This document shows positions 20,211 to 21,376 of a stretch of 21,376 nt of DNA, piece by piece. Source of the stretch: UBA1435 sp041663285 (GTDB lineage: Bacteria; Patescibacteriota; Microgenomatia; UBA12405). The position numbers and the translations under genes are program-made. Every line of letters begins with the position of its first letter. The first letter of the stretch is position 1. Location: NCBI GenBank assembly GCA_041663285.1, contig JBAZSP010000020.1, positions 1 through 21,376 of the forward strand, read 5' to 3'. Under the pieces are notes generated by a model. It did no database searches, was not told the origin of the DNA, and was given only the letters and a program-made list of their open reading frames with translations.

Positions 20211-20567
20211 ATGTTAAGGAGAGGAAGGGAGGAATATGGCCAATATTGGCAAATGGTGGGACGGACTAATTTACAACCAGAACATTATCGTGCCATTCAA
20301 GAAACCTTCGAGGATACAGGATTAGATTGGACTGCGACAGCAATGTATTTGACCAGTGAATGCTGTGCTGAAGAAGCAGTTAGTATTTACGCGGTGAGAT
20401 ATGGATTAGCGATGGCGGCAGGGAAAATATTAGAGGCATATAAACAAAGGGTTGAAGAAAGCTATTATTTGATTAGCGGTTGCCGATCAAATATGGCCGC
20501 GATCACCTTGTTAATTAATTTGAGGAAGATGGCTAATGAGGAAGAAGGACATGTGAGCACCTTTTAA
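20211..20567 (+). CDS. Hypothetical protein, first of a paralogous pair
   Basis: 118 residues, mostly alpha-helical. The motif WQMVGRTN (about 13-20) and the later YAVRYGLAMAAGKILEAY (about 59-76) have counterparts in the protein encoded at 20786-21256 (SQMVLRTN; YALGYARVMSLGKGLYEI), so the two are diverged tandem duplicates. No known domain, no membrane helix. ATG 20211 is the first in frame; ATG 20256 (MVGRTN) is possible but would cut into the conserved motif. A GCTTCGCGAAGC palindrome lies about 12 nt upstream. Function unknown. Confidence 0.6.
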   Translation: MLRRGREEYGQYWQMVGRTNLQPEHYRAIQETFEDTGLDWTATAMYLTSECCAEEAVSIYAVRYGLAMAAGKILEAYKQRVEESYYLISGCRSNMAAITLLINLRKMANEEEGHVSTF

Positions 20568-20587
20568 GATCGGCGGGCTTGGCGGGA

Positions 20588-20686
20588 ATGGCTGAAGATG
20601 AAGTTAGAAGTATTTTGAGCCTTGTAGGAGAACAATTAATGGTTGAAACCAGAAGAAAGATAGAGGATAAGTTTGAAACTGCATAG
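20588..20686 (+). CDS. Small ORF (32 aa), doubtful
   Basis: A short charged ORF, MAEDEVRSILSLVGEQLMVE and so on to FETA, between the two paralogues. It is in a different frame from the preceding gene and has no visible ribosome-binding site or promoter. Its composition (Glu/Arg/Leu-rich, helical) is like that of the flanking proteins. It may be a remnant of a longer third copy or of the 20211 gene's original C-terminus. Weak. Confidence 0.25.
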   Translation: MAEDEVRSILSLVGEQLMVETRRKIEDKFETA

Positions 20687-20785
20687 TTAGGGCCATACAG
20701 GACACCATGGTAAAATAAAAAACGTTTATACTATAAAATCAGGAAGCAGAGATGGCATAAATGTGGTTTAAAATTGAACGAGTGC

Positions 20786-21256
20786 ATGGACAAAGAAAGG
20801 GAAGGGGAGACAAATGGTTTGAAATATTCACAAATGGTATTAAGAACTAACATAACAGCCGCGGATTTTTACCGGATTGAGAGGGCCTTTGCCTGCAGTA
20901 ATTTTGATTATATTGGATCGGCAAGAGAAGTGCTGGGAAGGACATTCACAACACAAGGGCTGGCTTTATACGCCCTGGGTTACGCCAGAGTTATGAGTCT
21001 GGGTAAGGGACTTTATGAAATCGAAACGGCTTTAGGCGGTTTAGGACAAAACAGACAGGGATTTACACTCGATGGTGAAGGTAATTCCACTGCCCTATTG
21101 CAAAATATTAGAGAAAGGTTTGCGGGGGCGGTAAAAAGTTTGGAAGAGACAGAAGCGGTAATTAGGGAAATATACCCCAAAAGGGCAACAGTATTGCTTT
21201 TGGAGGTGAGAGGGACTGTTGATGCGAGTTTCAGAAGAAGGGCAGTGGAGAATTAG
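20786..21256 (+). CDS. Hypothetical protein, second of a paralogous pair
   Basis: 156 residues from ATG 20786 (TTG 20774 is also in frame). SQMVLRTNITAADFYRIERAF and YALGYARVMSLGKGLYEIE align with the 20211 protein. A Gly/Asn-rich insert (GGLGQNRQGFTLDGEGNS) and a helical C-terminus ending VRGTVDASFRRRAVEN make it longer. There are no transmembrane or known catalytic motifs. Conservation of the RTN motif and the central YA...M..GK helix between the copies shows selection on the protein. Function unknown. Confidence 0.6.
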   Translation: MDKEREGETNGLKYSQMVLRTNITAADFYRIERAFACSNFDYIGSAREVLGRTFTTQGLALYALGYARVMSLGKGLYEIETALGGLGQNRQGFTLDGEGNSTALLQNIRERFAGAVKSLEETEAVIREIYPKRATVLLLEVRGTVDASFRRRAVEN

Positions 21257-21281
21257 GAAGTGTGCAGCGGAGAGGGCAAGA

Positions 21282-21376
21282 CTATCCGGGTAATAATCGA
21301 GAAAAGAAGGATTTGGCGCTTTCCCAAAGATTGGTTTTGGGATGATAAATTCGGTCGATGCCGCTAAACGGGGTGA
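21282..21376 (-). CDS. C-terminal end of an unknown protein (partial)
   Basis: On the minus strand an open frame enters from the right edge and ends at TAG (21284-21282), reading GIDRIYHPKTNLWESAKSFF and then SRLLPG. The composition looks coding, and the stop falls 25 bp after the stop of the opposite gene, a typical tail-to-tail arrangement. I do not recognise the family from 30 residues. Another frame stays open longer but runs through the neighbouring gene. Confidence 0.45.
   Translation of the reverse strand, partial: TPFSGIDRIYHPKTNLWESAKSFFSRLLPG

Noticed and set aside
20166..20270. 34-codon ORF (MTRIFGRELREAG...) ahead of the 20211 gene
   Set aside because: It overlaps the 20211 gene in another frame. 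The 20211 frame is supported by similarity to its paralogue.
1..21376. UGA recoded as glycine, as in some CPR lineages
   Set aside because: TGA ends rpmF, nusB, the phosphotransferase and the lysozyme-like gene at natural protein ends, and no conserved protein is interrupted by in-frame TGA.

Overview
The window looks like a chromosomal segment of a Patescibacteria (Candidate Phyla Radiation) bacterium, most likely of the Microgenomates type. This rests on pared-down versions of universal proteins (PheT without its tRNA-binding insertion, trigger factor without PPIase domain, ThrRS without TGS domain), very short spacers with almost no Shine-Dalgarno sequences, many small hypothetical and membrane proteins, tRNAs without encoded CCA, and short three-base-loop palindromes scattered between genes. 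TGA ends several clear genes, so this is not a UGA-recoding lineage. The taxonomic call is inference. The + strand is G-rich over genes of either orientation, so it is probably the leading strand and much of the housekeeping set lies on the lagging strand.

Layout: 1-2858 (minus) holds recG, then a tightly overlapping rpmF-nusB-rnc set; rnc runs off the left edge. 2883-5715 (plus) is a tiny membrane peptide followed by a class A penicillin-binding protein. 5788-7291 (plus) is an accessory-looking pair, an APH-type phosphotransferase and a GNAT acetyltransferase, whose end overlaps the end of pheT. 7222-13417 (minus) is thrS-infC-rpmI-rplT-pheS-pheT, the classical enterobacterial gene order. 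13446-15089 (minus) carries tRNA-Val with a degenerate neighbouring copy, two related small genes (one frameshifted) and a coiled-coil hypothetical. Trigger factor (minus) and a membrane-anchored lysozyme-fold protein (plus) diverge at 15957/15976. efp follows behind a promoter and a strong terminator-like hairpin. 17386-18694 (minus) are two Pro/Thr-rich envelope proteins. 18754-19115 is a four-tRNA cluster. The right end has an orphan HExxH metallopeptidase, two paralogous unknown proteins in tandem, and the end of an unknown gene.

The most striking element lies between rplT and pheS. A 13-codon leader peptide with five consecutive Phe codons (MSTSTTFFFFFTY) starts 7 nt after rplT, and an intrinsic terminator follows. 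A GGGGAG segment just past the leader stop codon can pair with the CTCCCC of the terminator's first arm. This is the architecture of ribosome-mediated transcription attenuation, as at enterobacterial pheM-pheST, here in what appears to be a CPR bacterium.

A second window-wide pattern is that about ten genes have an extended -10 box (TGnTAnnnT) ending only 5-10 nt before the start codon. This implies largely leaderless transcription. It helped me choose several starts (recG, GNAT) and supports two tiny ORFs. At two divergent gene pairs the -10 boxes of both directions are superimposed on one palindrome.
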